Assembly: GCA_963589785.1 (NCBI GenBank)
Contig: CAVAMJ010000009.1
Location: 41,891-105,890 of the forward strand
Direction of reading: 5' to 3'
DNA: 64,000 nt
Source: SIG603 sp963589785
GTDB taxonomy: Bacteria; Bacillota; Clostridia; Oscillospirales; Acutalibacteraceae
Part shown: positions 25,672-32,976 of the stretch, piece after piece
How the letters are laid out: each line of letters opens with the position of its first letter
How positions within the stretch are numbered: the first letter of the stretch is position 1
The notes under the pieces: generated by a model
Database searches by the model: none
Told to the model about the DNA's origin: nothing
What the model saw: the letters and a program-made list of their open reading frames with translations, nothing else
Program-made: the position numbers and the translations under genes

Positions 25672-26511
25672 ATGAGCAAAACCCTTCCTGTCGGAATTCA
25701 GGTATACGGTTTAAGAGATCTTCTTGAAAATACACCTGAGAATTTCAAGAATGTAATGCAGAAGGTAAAAGAAATCGGTTATGACGGAGTTGAGCTTGCA
25801 GGTCTTTATGGCTTGACACCGGAGTATGTAAAGTCTGTTCTCGATGAAGTAGGACTTATTCCGATTAGCGCACATGTCCCGTTTGTTGATATGATGGAGA
25901 ATCTTGATAAGGTTATCGAGGATTATTCTGTAATCGGAGTTAAATATCTCGTAATGCCGTATATGGCAGAGGAGTACCGTCCTGTTAACCCGGATGGATT
26001 CAAGTCATTCCTCCCGCTTTTAAATGAAGTTGGCAAGAAAATTCACGATGCCGGAATGACATTCCTTTATCACAACCACGATTTCGAGTTCGTCAAGCTT
26101 GAAAACGGCAAATGGGGATATGACGAAATGTTTGAGTCCATTCCTCATGATAATCTTATGAGCGAGCTTGATACTTGCTGGTGTGATGTTGCTACGGGTG
26201 AGGCGCCTGAGTTCATTCACAAGTACACCGATCGTATTCCTGTTGTACATCTTAAGGACTACATCAAAAAGGGTGAAGTTAAGAATATGTACAAGCTTAT
26301 CGGAATTGATACAGAGGATGAAGGTGCAGACACAGGCTATTTCGGATTTAGACCAGTTGGATTCGGCCAGATGATTTGGGAGCCGATTCTTGAGGCTTCA
26401 ATCGAAGCAAACGCAAACTATGTTATCGTTGAGCAGGACGAACACTATGAGACAGATCCTCTCGAGTGCGCAAGAAGAAGCCGTGAATATCTCAGAATTT
26501 TCGGTTGGTAA
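25672..26511 (+). CDS. Sugar phosphate isomerase/epimerase (xylose isomerase-like TIM barrel)
   Basis: 279-residue TIM barrel of the IolE/hydroxypyruvate-isomerase-like group. Likely metal ligands: Glu41 or the YHNH histidines (134/136), Asp167 (SELDTCW), His193 (VVHLKD) and Glu254 (VEQDEHY). It shares an operon with an Idh/MocA oxidoreductase 37 bp behind, a pairing typical of 3-keto-sugar metabolism in which the isomerase-like enzyme eliminates, hydrates or epimerises the keto sugar. Within this locus it could process the 3-oxo sugar released by the alpha/beta deglycosidase. Exact reaction unknown. Confidence 0.82.
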   Translation: MSKTLPVGIQVYGLRDLLENTPENFKNVMQKVKEIGYDGVELAGLYGLTPEYVKSVLDEVGLIPISAHVPFVDMMENLDKVIEDYSVIGVKYLVMPYMAEEYRPVNPDGFKSFLPLLNEVGKKIHDAGMTFLYHNHDFEFVKLENGKWGYDEMFESIPHDNLMSELDTCWCDVATGEAPEFIHKYTDRIPVVHLKDYIKKGEVKNMYKLIGIDTEDEGADTGYFGFRPVGFGQMIWEPILEASIEANANYVIVEQDEHYETDPLECARRSREYLRIFGW

Positions 26512-26548
26512 TTAAAAACTATTATTTTTATATAAGGAGAACAAAACC

Positions 26549-27829
26549 ATGAAGGAAATCAGAATTGCTATCATCGGAACAGGTATGATCTCACACAGAC
26601 ACATGACTGTTATCGAGAATTTAAAGAAAAGAGGACAGGCTCTCAAAGTAGTTGCTGCCGCTGAGATTGACAAGGATAAGCTTTTAGCTTTCGGTAAGAA
26701 GTACGAAATTTCTGAGGAAAATCTTTACCAGGATTTCCGTGAAATGCTTAAGAGAGACGATATTGACGAGGTAGAAGTTTGCGTACATAACAACCTTCAT
26801 ACTTCAGTTGCAACAGCTGTTATGGCTGCGGGCTTTGACTGCTATTCAGAGAAGCCAATGGCTGCAAGCTATGCTGATGCAAAGATTCTTTATGATGCAC
26901 AGAAGAAGTACGGCAAGAAGCTTGCTGTTCAGATCAGCTCTATCTACAATCCACAGACTCGTATCGCAAAGAAGATGATCGAAGAAGGTAAGCTTGGCAA
27001 GGTTTATCACGCAAGAAGCGTTGGACACAGACGCCAGGGAAGACCGGGCTACGATATGCCGTTCTTCAGCAAGGACTTTATTGATCCGAAAATCGGTGTT
27101 CACGGCCCACTTTTTGACCTTGGTATTTATCACCTTGCACAGATGCTCTATGTCCTCGGTATGCCGGAGCTTGAGAGTGTCTACGGTATGCAGTCTTGTG
27201 ACTACTGGACAGACGAGAGAATCGACAAGATCACTGGAAGAAAAGCTCCTGTTGAGGATCTCGGTGTCGGTATGGCAAGATTCAAGGGCGGCCTTTGCAT
27301 GGATATTTACGAAGACTGGGCTATGCATATGGACGAAATTGGAACAAGCTTTGTTGCCGGTGCAAACGGCGGCTTGAAGTTCATCGATGTTGACACAACA
27401 GGCGGCCCAATGGCTGTTCCGGAAGGCGGCTCAATTGTCGGCGGCGGCGCTCTTCAGAATCCGAAGCTTGTTTGGTTCGGCGTAGACGGCGACGGCAACC
27501 TCTTCGAGAATAAGCTTGATTGCGCAATCGGTGACATTACAGGACAGCAGGAGCTTATGCTTCACCCTGAAATGGAAATGTACAATGACAATCAGCTCCA
27601 GTGGTATTCTTACCTCAGAGGAGAGCTTACAGATGAGACAAGAATAGATTCTCCGTATATTGCTATGCAGACAGCATTCCTTTCAGAAGGTGTTGTGCTT
27701 TCCAGTGAGCTCGGCAGAAGCGTAACAGCAGACGAGATAAAGAAGATGTCTAAGTCTATCGCACTTCGTGAGCAGGAGACTCCGTTCGGTACTATTAAGT
27801 ACGATTTTGACGAGTATAAGCCTGAGTAA
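26549..27829 (+). CDS. Gfo/Idh/MocA-family oxidoreductase (candidate glycoside 3-dehydrogenase)
   Basis: 426 residues. Rossmann domain with IIGTGMISHRHM (8-19), the EKP motif (Glu101-Lys102-Pro103) that holds the sugar and nicotinamide, and the second-domain catalytic pair DLGIYH (Asp190, His195). Larger than a typical 330-350-residue member through its C-terminal part (Gly-rich VPEGGSIVGGGALQNPKLVW insert). In DgpA-type systems such an enzyme oxidises the C3 hydroxyl of the bound C-glycoside, which is the step needed before the alpha/beta complex can cleave. Here it is the last gene of the locus. Confidence 0.85.
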   Translation: MKEIRIAIIGTGMISHRHMTVIENLKKRGQALKVVAAAEIDKDKLLAFGKKYEISEENLYQDFREMLKRDDIDEVEVCVHNNLHTSVATAVMAAGFDCYSEKPMAASYADAKILYDAQKKYGKKLAVQISSIYNPQTRIAKKMIEEGKLGKVYHARSVGHRRQGRPGYDMPFFSKDFIDPKIGVHGPLFDLGIYHLAQMLYVLGMPELESVYGMQSCDYWTDERIDKITGRKAPVEDLGVGMARFKGGLCMDIYEDWAMHMDEIGTSFVAGANGGLKFIDVDTTGGPMAVPEGGSIVGGGALQNPKLVWFGVDGDGNLFENKLDCAIGDITGQQELMLHPEMEMYNDNQLQWYSYLRGELTDETRIDSPYIAMQTAFLSEGVVLSSELGRSVTADEIKKMSKSIALREQETPFGTIKYDFDEYKPE

Positions 27830-27833
27830 TTTT

Positions 27834-27954
27834 ATATATCGTGTAAGCTTTTTGGCTTTGCTAGGGATGACAAAGCCAAGGAAGCTTATGCAACGCCACA
27901 CCTCGCTCGGTCTCTTAAGAGACCGAGCATTTTTATATCTTTTTATATCGTGTT
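27834..27954. repeat. Two-hairpin element bounded by direct repeats
   Basis: TATATCGTGT occurs at 27835-27844 and again at 27945-27954. Between them are a 17-bp imperfect hairpin (27844-27860 with 27871-27888) and a perfect 12-bp hairpin (27905-27928). The second is followed by T5 and works as the operon terminator; the first plus the flanking direct repeats give the look of a small inserted element. Confidence 0.4.
27905..27935 (+). terminator. Terminator after the oxidoreductase gene
   Basis: Perfect palindrome GCTCGGTCTCTT/AAGAGACCGAGC (27905-27928) followed by ATTTTTA. Confidence 0.88.
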
Positions 27955-28039
27955 CTAACTATGAGTAACAAAAAAGTGCGTACTTGTAGCCGCTATTTTA
28001 AATTGAAAATATTTATTTAAAAAAGCGGAGGTAATAGAC

Positions 28040-28638
28040 ATGAACAAAACTTTAGATTTAACAACAGGAAACATCTAGAAAAAAATACTTCTGTTTTGTA
28101 TTCCGATAATGCTCGGAACGCTGTTTCAGCAGCTTTATAATGCGGTTGATTTTATTGTGGTAGGACAATTTTGCGGAGCGGATGCGATTGCCGCAGTAGG
28201 AGGTTCGTCAGGAATGATAATTAATTTGGCGGTAAGCTTTTTTGTTGGAATTTCTTCAGGTGTTACGGTTGTAATATCTCGACTTTACGGAGCGCAGAGC
28301 TTTTCTATCTATTTACTAACGATGAGTCAGTGATTATGGCGGGAATGCAGGTTTTTAAAGCTACCGCACCTTATTATAAGATAGTTGCGCTCTATAAGGT
28401 TACAGGTAGCGCACTTCGTGGTATGGGCAAGGTAATTGTTCCGATGATAATTAATATAGTGGGACTTTGTGGTTTGCGTATCGCTTGGGTTTATTTAGTT
28501 CTCGGTGTTGTTCCTGAATTAAATACGCTTTACGGTGTTATTTTGTCATGTCTTGTTTCTTGGGCGTTTACTGCAGTTGCAACATTAATATATTATGTTT
28601 TGAAATCGAAAAGTAAACTAAAATTAACAGATTGTTAA
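28040..28638 (+). pseudogene. MATE efflux pump, broken by amber stop and internal deletion
   Basis: A good RBS (GCGGAGG) and ATG at 28040 begin a MATE N-terminus (MNKTLDLTTGNI), but codon 13 is TAG (28076-28078) where MATE proteins usually have Trp (GNIW), a one-base change from TGG. The same frame then reads KKILLFCIPIMLGTLFQQLY and on to ISRLYGAQ before stopping at 28333. A C-terminal MATE piece (GSALRGMGKVIVPMIINIVG to the end at 28638) continues in another frame, so about 200 residues are missing. Clearly non-functional; two intact MATE genes lie elsewhere in the window. Confidence 0.88.
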
Positions 28639-28648
28639 AATACAAACA

Positions 28649-28694
28649 TTGAATCTTTAATTCGCAGAGGTTTATACTGTTGACATCAGTATAA
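28649..28694 (+). promoter_or_regulatory. Promoter and dyad operator of the M20 amidohydrolase gene
   Basis: TTGAAT (28649-28654) and TATACT (28673-28678). The perfect dyad TTATACTG-TTGACAT-CAGTATAA (28672-28694) covers the -10 box and the start region, as a repressor site would. Confidence 0.5.
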
Positions 28695-28711
28695 GTAAAG
28701 GAAGCGAACTT

Positions 28712-29881
28712 ATGGATTATTTCACAAGAGCAAATGAACTTAAAAACGAGACAGTAGAAATCCGCAGACATATTCACGAAAATGCAGAAATAGGTCTGAA
28801 TGTAGATAATACCGCAAAATATATGAGTGAGAAATTATCATCTTACGGAATAGAACCACATAAATGTGGCCATGGAGTTACTGCGACAATAGGACACGGC
28901 ACACCTGTCATCATGCTAAGAGCTGATATGGATGCTTTGCCGATAACAGAAATGAGTGGAGAGGAGTTTTCTTGTAAAAACGGAAGCATGCACGCTTGCG
29001 GACATGATTTCCATACTGCTATGCTTTTGACTGCGGCAAGAATGTTAAAAGAAAACGAAAGTAACCTTAAAGGAACCGTAAAGCTGATGTTCCAGCCCGG
29101 AGAAGAGACCTTTGAGGGAGCAAAGGATATGATTAATAACGGTATTCTGTCCGATCCCATCCCGGATGCCGCTATGGCTTATCATGTTGCAATAGGACGA
29201 AATCCCGTCGGAACCTTTATGTATAATTCAAACGGAACTATGATGAATTCTGTAGACGGATTTAGAATAAAAATTAAGGGTAAAGGAACACACGGAGCAT
29301 ATCCGAATTTTGGTGTAGATCCGATAAATATCGGTGTTCACATTCATCTTGCGTTTCAAGAACTAATCGCAAGAGAAAGTGTTCCTCAGGATGTTTGCAC
29401 GCTTACTATCGGTAAGTTTGAAGGTGGCACAGCTCCGAATATAATTCCTGATACTGCAATTCTTGAGGGCACACTTCGTTCAAACAGTGTTGAGTCGAGA
29501 AATTACCTCGTGAAAAGACTCAGAGAGGTTGCAGAAAAAACAGCCGAGCTTTACAGAGGTTCAGTAGAAATCGAAACACTTTCAAGCGTTCCACCTCTTA
29601 TTTGTGATACCGAATTAACTAAAGAAATGGCAAGTTATATGGAAGAAGCAGGTATGCCGAATTTCCATGGTGTTGACGGTGTGACCGCATCAGCGTCAGA
29701 GGATTTTGCTTCTATTGCAGAAAAGATACCATGCACATATATGAATTTAACAGCCGGCTTTGACGATGAAAGAGGAGATTATCCGATTCATCATCCGAAA
29801 GCAAGATTTAATGAGGATGTTTTTCCGTTTGGTGCGGCTTCATTTGCAACCTGTGCCGAAAAATGGCTCGCAAATCACTAA
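28712..29881 (+). CDS. M20-family amidohydrolase (aminoacylase/IAA-amino-acid hydrolase type)
   Basis: 389-residue zinc peptidase-like enzyme that removes N-acyl groups from amino acids or small conjugates. Metal and catalytic motifs are in place: RADMDALPI, HACGHDFHTAMLL (Cys and His ligands), PGEETFEGA with catalytic Glu, MAYHVA, and the C-terminal YPIHHPKARFNED. The dimerisation lid domain (KGKGTHGAYPNFGVDP) is complete. Monocistronic with its own regulated-looking promoter and a strong terminator. Substrate cannot be read from sequence. Confidence 0.92.
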   Translation: MDYFTRANELKNETVEIRRHIHENAEIGLNVDNTAKYMSEKLSSYGIEPHKCGHGVTATIGHGTPVIMLRADMDALPITEMSGEEFSCKNGSMHACGHDFHTAMLLTAARMLKENESNLKGTVKLMFQPGEETFEGAKDMINNGILSDPIPDAAMAYHVAIGRNPVGTFMYNSNGTMMNSVDGFRIKIKGKGTHGAYPNFGVDPINIGVHIHLAFQELIARESVPQDVCTLTIGKFEGGTAPNIIPDTAILEGTLRSNSVESRNYLVKRLREVAEKTAELYRGSVEIETLSSVPPLICDTELTKEMASYMEEAGMPNFHGVDGVTASASEDFASIAEKIPCTYMNLTAGFDDERGDYPIHHPKARFNEDVFPFGAASFATCAEKWLANH

Positions 29882-29900
29882 TATATCTATAACGAATAGT

Positions 29901-29940
29901 GAAACCGCTTCGACTTTAATTAAGTCGAAGCGGTTTCAAA
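29901..29940 (+). terminator. Terminator after the amidohydrolase gene
   Basis: Perfect 16-bp stem (29901-29916 with 29922-29937), one of the strongest hairpins in the window; only a modest T/A tail. Confidence 0.8.
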
Positions 29941-30450
29941 ATTTGTATGACCGCAGTCTGACGAATGAAATGAGCCATACAATGCTTAAACTGATTCTAG
30001 ATAAAATGAGTTGTTGCATAACATATGCTCGGCACAACCCATACCAACACCTAAAGCAAGCATAAAAAACATTCTTGGGATAATGCAATTCAAGAGTTTT
30101 TAGAGCATAATATAGTAGAAGGTGATATAAGAAATGTCTACTAAAAAGAACTTAGGCAATCTGTTGTTTCAAGTTGTCAAAGAATACAGAAATGATAAAA
30201 TCACGGCCTAAAATTCACTGCTACAATTCGAGGAAAATATCCTAATGTTATGAATAACGATAATGTGTCAAACATTGTGTAACAACTAAAGGAAAAGTGA
30301 AAAAGTAAAGGAAAGCCATTATAAAAACGGAAAGTAACGGGACTAACGGAATGAGTTAGTCCCGTATTCTTATGTAAATGAGGCAAGTGTCACTTTTTCG
30401 ACAATCTTGATGAGGTGAAGCGTTCTTGAAGAAAATGTAAGAAAACAAAC
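29941..30450. other. Gene-free scar region
   Basis: About 500 bp with no supportable gene. A 25-codon frame at 30134-30211 (MSTKKNLGNLLFQVVKEYRN...) has a possible RBS (AGGTGAT) and looks like a gene start cut short; stops break every longer frame. A perfect 11-bp hairpin lies at 30337-30347/30355-30365. Its position next to a tRNA and a broken MATE gene suggests decayed accessory DNA. Confidence 0.5.
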
Positions 30451-30596
30451 AAAGGAGAGCAAGATGTGGCTCTTTGCTCTCCTTTTAATTCTTAGTTGAA
30501 TAAATAAAAAGCTGACAGTCGCAACTAAGAATTGGCGTTCTCGTTGTTGGGAGTGATTAACTTCACACATTAACCACAACACTACTGTCAGCTTTT
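30451..30596 (-). other. Interlocking inverted repeats behind tRNA-Leu
   Basis: Read on the minus strand directly after the tRNA CCA end. Repeat B pairs 30507-30519 with 30584-30596 (13 bp perfect, AAAAGCTGACAGT). Repeat A pairs 30487-30498 with 30522-30533 (12 bp perfect, AATTCTTAGTTG). The arms alternate, so the two stems either form a pseudoknot or exclude each other. A third hairpin (30451-30464 with 30471-30485, AAAGGAGAGC arm) follows and ends in T-rich sequence on both strands, so it can terminate. Confidence 0.65.
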
Positions 30597-30681
30597 GGTG
30601 CCGGTGGCGGGACTTGAACCCGCACGGTATCACTACCAGAGGATTTTGAGTCCACCTCGTCTGCCATTCCAACACACCGGC
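30596..30681 (-). tRNA. tRNA-Leu (anticodon CAA)
   Basis: 86-nt class II tRNA including an encoded CCA. Acceptor stem GCCGGTG/CACCGGC, anticodon loop CTCAAAA giving CAA, long variable arm, and the T arm GCGGGTTCAAGTCCCGC. The CCA end overlaps the first base of the downstream inverted repeat. Confidence 0.96.
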
Positions 30682-30841
30682 GATTACCTGTATATTATAT
30701 ATCAAACGCATATAAAATGTCAAGTGGAAAGCTTAGCAAATTTTAACAAGTCAAAAATCGGCAATATTCAGCCAAATACTTGCAATTTAAAAGTATATAT
30801 GATAAAATCTTAAAGAAACTTTAATGGAAAGTAGGCATAAT

Positions 30842-31588
30842 ATGTCAGGACATTCAAAATGGAGCACTATCAAGAGAAAGAAAGAGAAGATTGATGGTGC
30901 AAAAGCAAAGGTTTTTACAAAAATCGGAAGAGAGCTTGCAATTGCAGTTAAGACCGGTGGAAGCGCTGATCCTAATCAGAATTCAACTTTGAAGTCTGTT
31001 ATAGCAAAAGCAAAAGCAAATAACGTTCCAAATGATAATATTGAGAGAATCATCAAGAAGGCAGCCGGTGAAGGCGACTCCAATAACTACGAAAACGCAA
31101 CATACGAGGGATACGGTCCTAACGGTATCGCAGTTATGGTTGAGTGCTTAACAGACAATAAGAACAGAACAGCTGCTGATGTTCGTCACGCTTTCTCAAA
31201 GAACGGCGGAAACCTCGGCACAAGCGGTTGTGTTTCCTTTATGTTTACTGCTAAGGGAATTATAGTTCTCGAAAAAGAGGGCCTTGACGAAGACACTGTT
31301 ATGATGGATGCACTCGAGGTTGGCGCAAGCGATTGCCAGGCTGATGAGGACGTATTCGAGATTTACACAGAGCCTGCAGATTTCAATGCTGTTTGTGCAG
31401 ATCTTCAGGAGAAGGGCTATACATTTGTATCTGCTGAGCTCGCTAAGGTTCCGGATACTTACACAAAGCTTGAGGATGAAGAAGCTGTTGAGAAGATGCA
31501 GAAGCTTCTTGATATGCTCGAGGAAAATGACGATGTTCAGGATGTATGGCATAACTGGGAAATGCCTGAGTCTGACGACGAGGAATAA
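30842..31588 (+). CDS. yebC: YebC/PmpR-family protein
   Basis: 248 residues. The ATG at 30842 gives the invariant family start MSGHSKWSTIKRKKEKIDGAK; the in-frame ATG six codons earlier is not conserved. Further family segments: AKANNVPNDNIERIIKKA, the YEGYGPNGIAVMVE core and RNRTAADVRHAFSKNGGNLG. YebC proteins were long called transcription regulators; more recent work describes ribosome-linked roles in translating proline stretches. Monocistronic with terminator. Confidence 0.94.
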   Translation: MSGHSKWSTIKRKKEKIDGAKAKVFTKIGRELAIAVKTGGSADPNQNSTLKSVIAKAKANNVPNDNIERIIKKAAGEGDSNNYENATYEGYGPNGIAVMVECLTDNKNRTAADVRHAFSKNGGNLGTSGCVSFMFTAKGIIVLEKEGLDEDTVMMDALEVGASDCQADEDVFEIYTEPADFNAVCADLQEKGYTFVSAELAKVPDTYTKLEDEEAVEKMQKLLDMLEENDDVQDVWHNWEMPESDDEE

Positions 31589-31592
31589 TCTT

Positions 31593-31625
31593 ATCTCCCG
31601 GGAAACCGGGGGATTTTTCTTTTTA
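31593..31625 (+). terminator. Terminator after yebC
   Basis: Nine-pair stem closed by GAAA loop at 31593-31614, then T5CT5. Confidence 0.9.
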
Positions 31626-31635
31626 GGAGGTCATT

Positions 31636-31839
31636 ATGAGAATGTCCGAAAAGAAAAGACGACATAAAAAAGGTAAAGTAAGTTTTCAGAAGCTTTTTTG
31701 TTCTTCAGTGACTTTCTTTTCCTTAATATATAAGATTTTCACAATGATTGAAAACAGAAGGCTTGTAATCAAAGCATTACAGGATCCTGAAACCTACAAA
31801 ACGATTATAACGGTAGGAGAAAAAACAGAAAATCTCTAA
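31636..31839 (+). CDS. Small basic protein, hypothetical
   Basis: 67 residues with a strong RBS (AGGAGG, 6 nt before the ATG), lying between the yebC terminator and the L21 promoter. Very basic N-terminus (MRMSEKKRRHKKGK), a short hydrophobic stretch (LFCSSVTFFSLIYKIF), and a hydrophilic C-terminus. I do not recognise a family. The RBS makes translation likely, but the RBS sits directly on the T-tail of the terminator, so it is expressed only by read-through or an unseen promoter. Confidence 0.5.
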   Translation: MRMSEKKRRHKKGKVSFQKLFCSSVTFFSLIYKIFTMIENRRLVIKALQDPETYKTIITVGEKTENL

Positions 31840-31856
31840 ATTTCTGCGAATTTTAC

Positions 31857-31885
31857 TTGACTTTATAAAGTGTTACAAGTATAAT
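31857..31885 (+). promoter_or_regulatory. Promoter of the rplU operon
   Basis: TTGACT (31857-31862), 17-bp spacer, TATAAT (31880-31885); transcription should begin near 31892, at the L21 leader. Confidence 0.85.
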
Positions 31886-31891
31886 GATTAA

Positions 31892-31965
31892 GCCGCTTAT
31901 GGCAGGTTTCAAGAAGGTTCGTCCCACCTGCGCATAGCGAGATTTTAGAAAAGGCAGGCACTAAT
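31892..31965 (+). ncRNA. L21 leader (ribosomal protein autoregulatory leader)
   Basis: A long irregular hairpin pairs 31894-31907 with 31926-31939 (GGCAGGT with ACCTGC at its core), between the promoter and rplU. Position, size and shape match the L21 leader RNAs of Firmicutes, which are thought to bind L21 and adjust operon expression. Confidence 0.7.
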
Positions 31966-32274
31966 ATGTTTGCAATTATTGAGACAGGCGGAAAGCAGTA
32001 CAAGGTTCAGAATGGTGATGTTATCTACGTTGAGAAGCTCGCTGCTGACGCTGAAGCAACAGTTGAGTTCCCTGTTGTCGCTGTAGTAGGCGAGGATGGA
32101 ACTAAGTTTGGTACACCTTATGTTGAGGGTGCTTCCGTTTCCGGTAAAGTAATCAAGAACGGTAAGGCTAAGAAGATCACAGTTTTCACTTACAAGGCTA
32201 AGAAGAACGAGAAGAGAAAAATGGGTCACAGACAGCCTTATACTAAGGTAGAGATCACAGGAATCGTTGGCTAA
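31966..32274 (+). CDS. rplU: 50S ribosomal protein L21
   Basis: 102 residues, full length. Family features: MFAIIETGGKQYKVQNGD at the start and KARRKMGHRQPYT-type end, here KNEKRKMGHRQPYTKVEI. Binds 23S rRNA in the large subunit. Followed with no gap by the Prp protease and then L27, the conserved Firmicutes order. Confidence 0.97.
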   Translation: MFAIIETGGKQYKVQNGDVIYVEKLAADAEATVEFPVVAVVGEDGTKFGTPYVEGASVSGKVIKNGKAKKITVFTYKAKKNEKRKMGHRQPYTKVEITGIVG

Positions 32275-32598
32275 TTGATTTACGCTGATTTCCTGAGAAA
32301 CTCTTCGGGCGATCTCAAAGGGATTAGACTTGCAGATCATGCAAACTACTCCGAGATTGGCACAGATATAGTCTGTGCGGCTGTTTCATCTTCCTTCTTT
32401 CTTGTGGCTAACACAGTGACTGAGATTTTGAAGATAACACCTCTAGCAGTTAGAGCTGAGTCCGGTGAAATGATTATCAATGTCAGAGACGAGGACACAG
32501 AGGCGTGCAGAGTGCTGTTTGAAGGCTTAAAACTTCATTTAACAGAACTTTCCGAGGAGTATCCACAGAATTTACTTGTAAATATTACGGAGGTATAA
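32275..32598 (+). CDS. prp: Ribosomal-processing cysteine protease Prp
   Basis: 107-residue protease that removes the N-terminal extension of L27 before ribosome assembly. TTG start at 32275 immediately follows the L21 stop; it gives the family start MIYADFLR. Catalytic His22 (ADHANYSEIG) and Cys34 (DIVCAAVSS) are at the positions known from other Prp proteins. Its substrate L27 is encoded two bases downstream, and the expected site there is a variant. Confidence 0.93.
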   Translation: MIYADFLRNSSGDLKGIRLADHANYSEIGTDIVCAAVSSSFFLVANTVTEILKITPLAVRAESGEMIINVRDEDTEACRVLFEGLKLHLTELSEEYPQNLLVNITEV

Positions 32599-32600
32599 TA

Positions 32601-32882
32601 ATGCTTAAGGTTAACATTCAGTTATTAGCTCATAAAAAAGGTATGGGTTCCACAAAGAATGGCCGTGATTCCGAGTCAAAGAGACTTGGCGTTAAGAGAG
32701 CTGACGGTCAGTTTGTTTTAGCAGGAAACATTCTTGTTAAGCAGCGCGGAACTCACATTCATCCGGGAGTAAACGTTGGCAAGGGTTCCGACGATACACT
32801 CTTTGCTCTTGTTGACGGAAAAGTTAAGTTCGAGAGACTTGGCAGAGACCGCAAGCAGGTTAGCGTTTACGAAGTTGAGTAA
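32601..32882 (+). CDS. rpmA: 50S ribosomal protein L27 (with cleavable N-terminal extension)
   Basis: 93 residues. Core is typical: GMGSTKNGRDSESKRLGVK and the RQRGT.IHPG.NVG region. It begins with nine extra residues, MLKVNIQLL, before AHKKG. In Staphylococcus and Bacillus relatives the extension ends FF and Prp cuts before Ala/Ser; here the doublet is LL. Mature L27 reaches the peptidyl-transferase centre, so processing should be essential. Confidence 0.96.
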   Translation: MLKVNIQLLAHKKGMGSTKNGRDSESKRLGVKRADGQFVLAGNILVKQRGTHIHPGVNVGKGSDDTLFALVDGKVKFERLGRDRKQVSVYEVE

Positions 32883-32892
32883 TCAAAGACTG

Positions 32893-32924
32893 AAAGCCTC
32901 TTCTCTGTGAAGAGGCTTTTTTTC
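32893..32924 (+). terminator. Terminator after rpmA
   Basis: Perfect 11-bp stem AAAGCCTCTTC/GAAGAGGCTTT, loop TCTGT, T-run. Confidence 0.93.
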
Positions 32925-32976
32925 TTACTATTGTAATTTGTTTTAAATATATACTAATGAACCAAGAGGACAAAAT

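Noticed and set aside
30370..30723. Minus-strand 117-residue frame across tRNA-Leu
   Set aside because: It runs through the tRNA and the structured repeats; no family resemblance.
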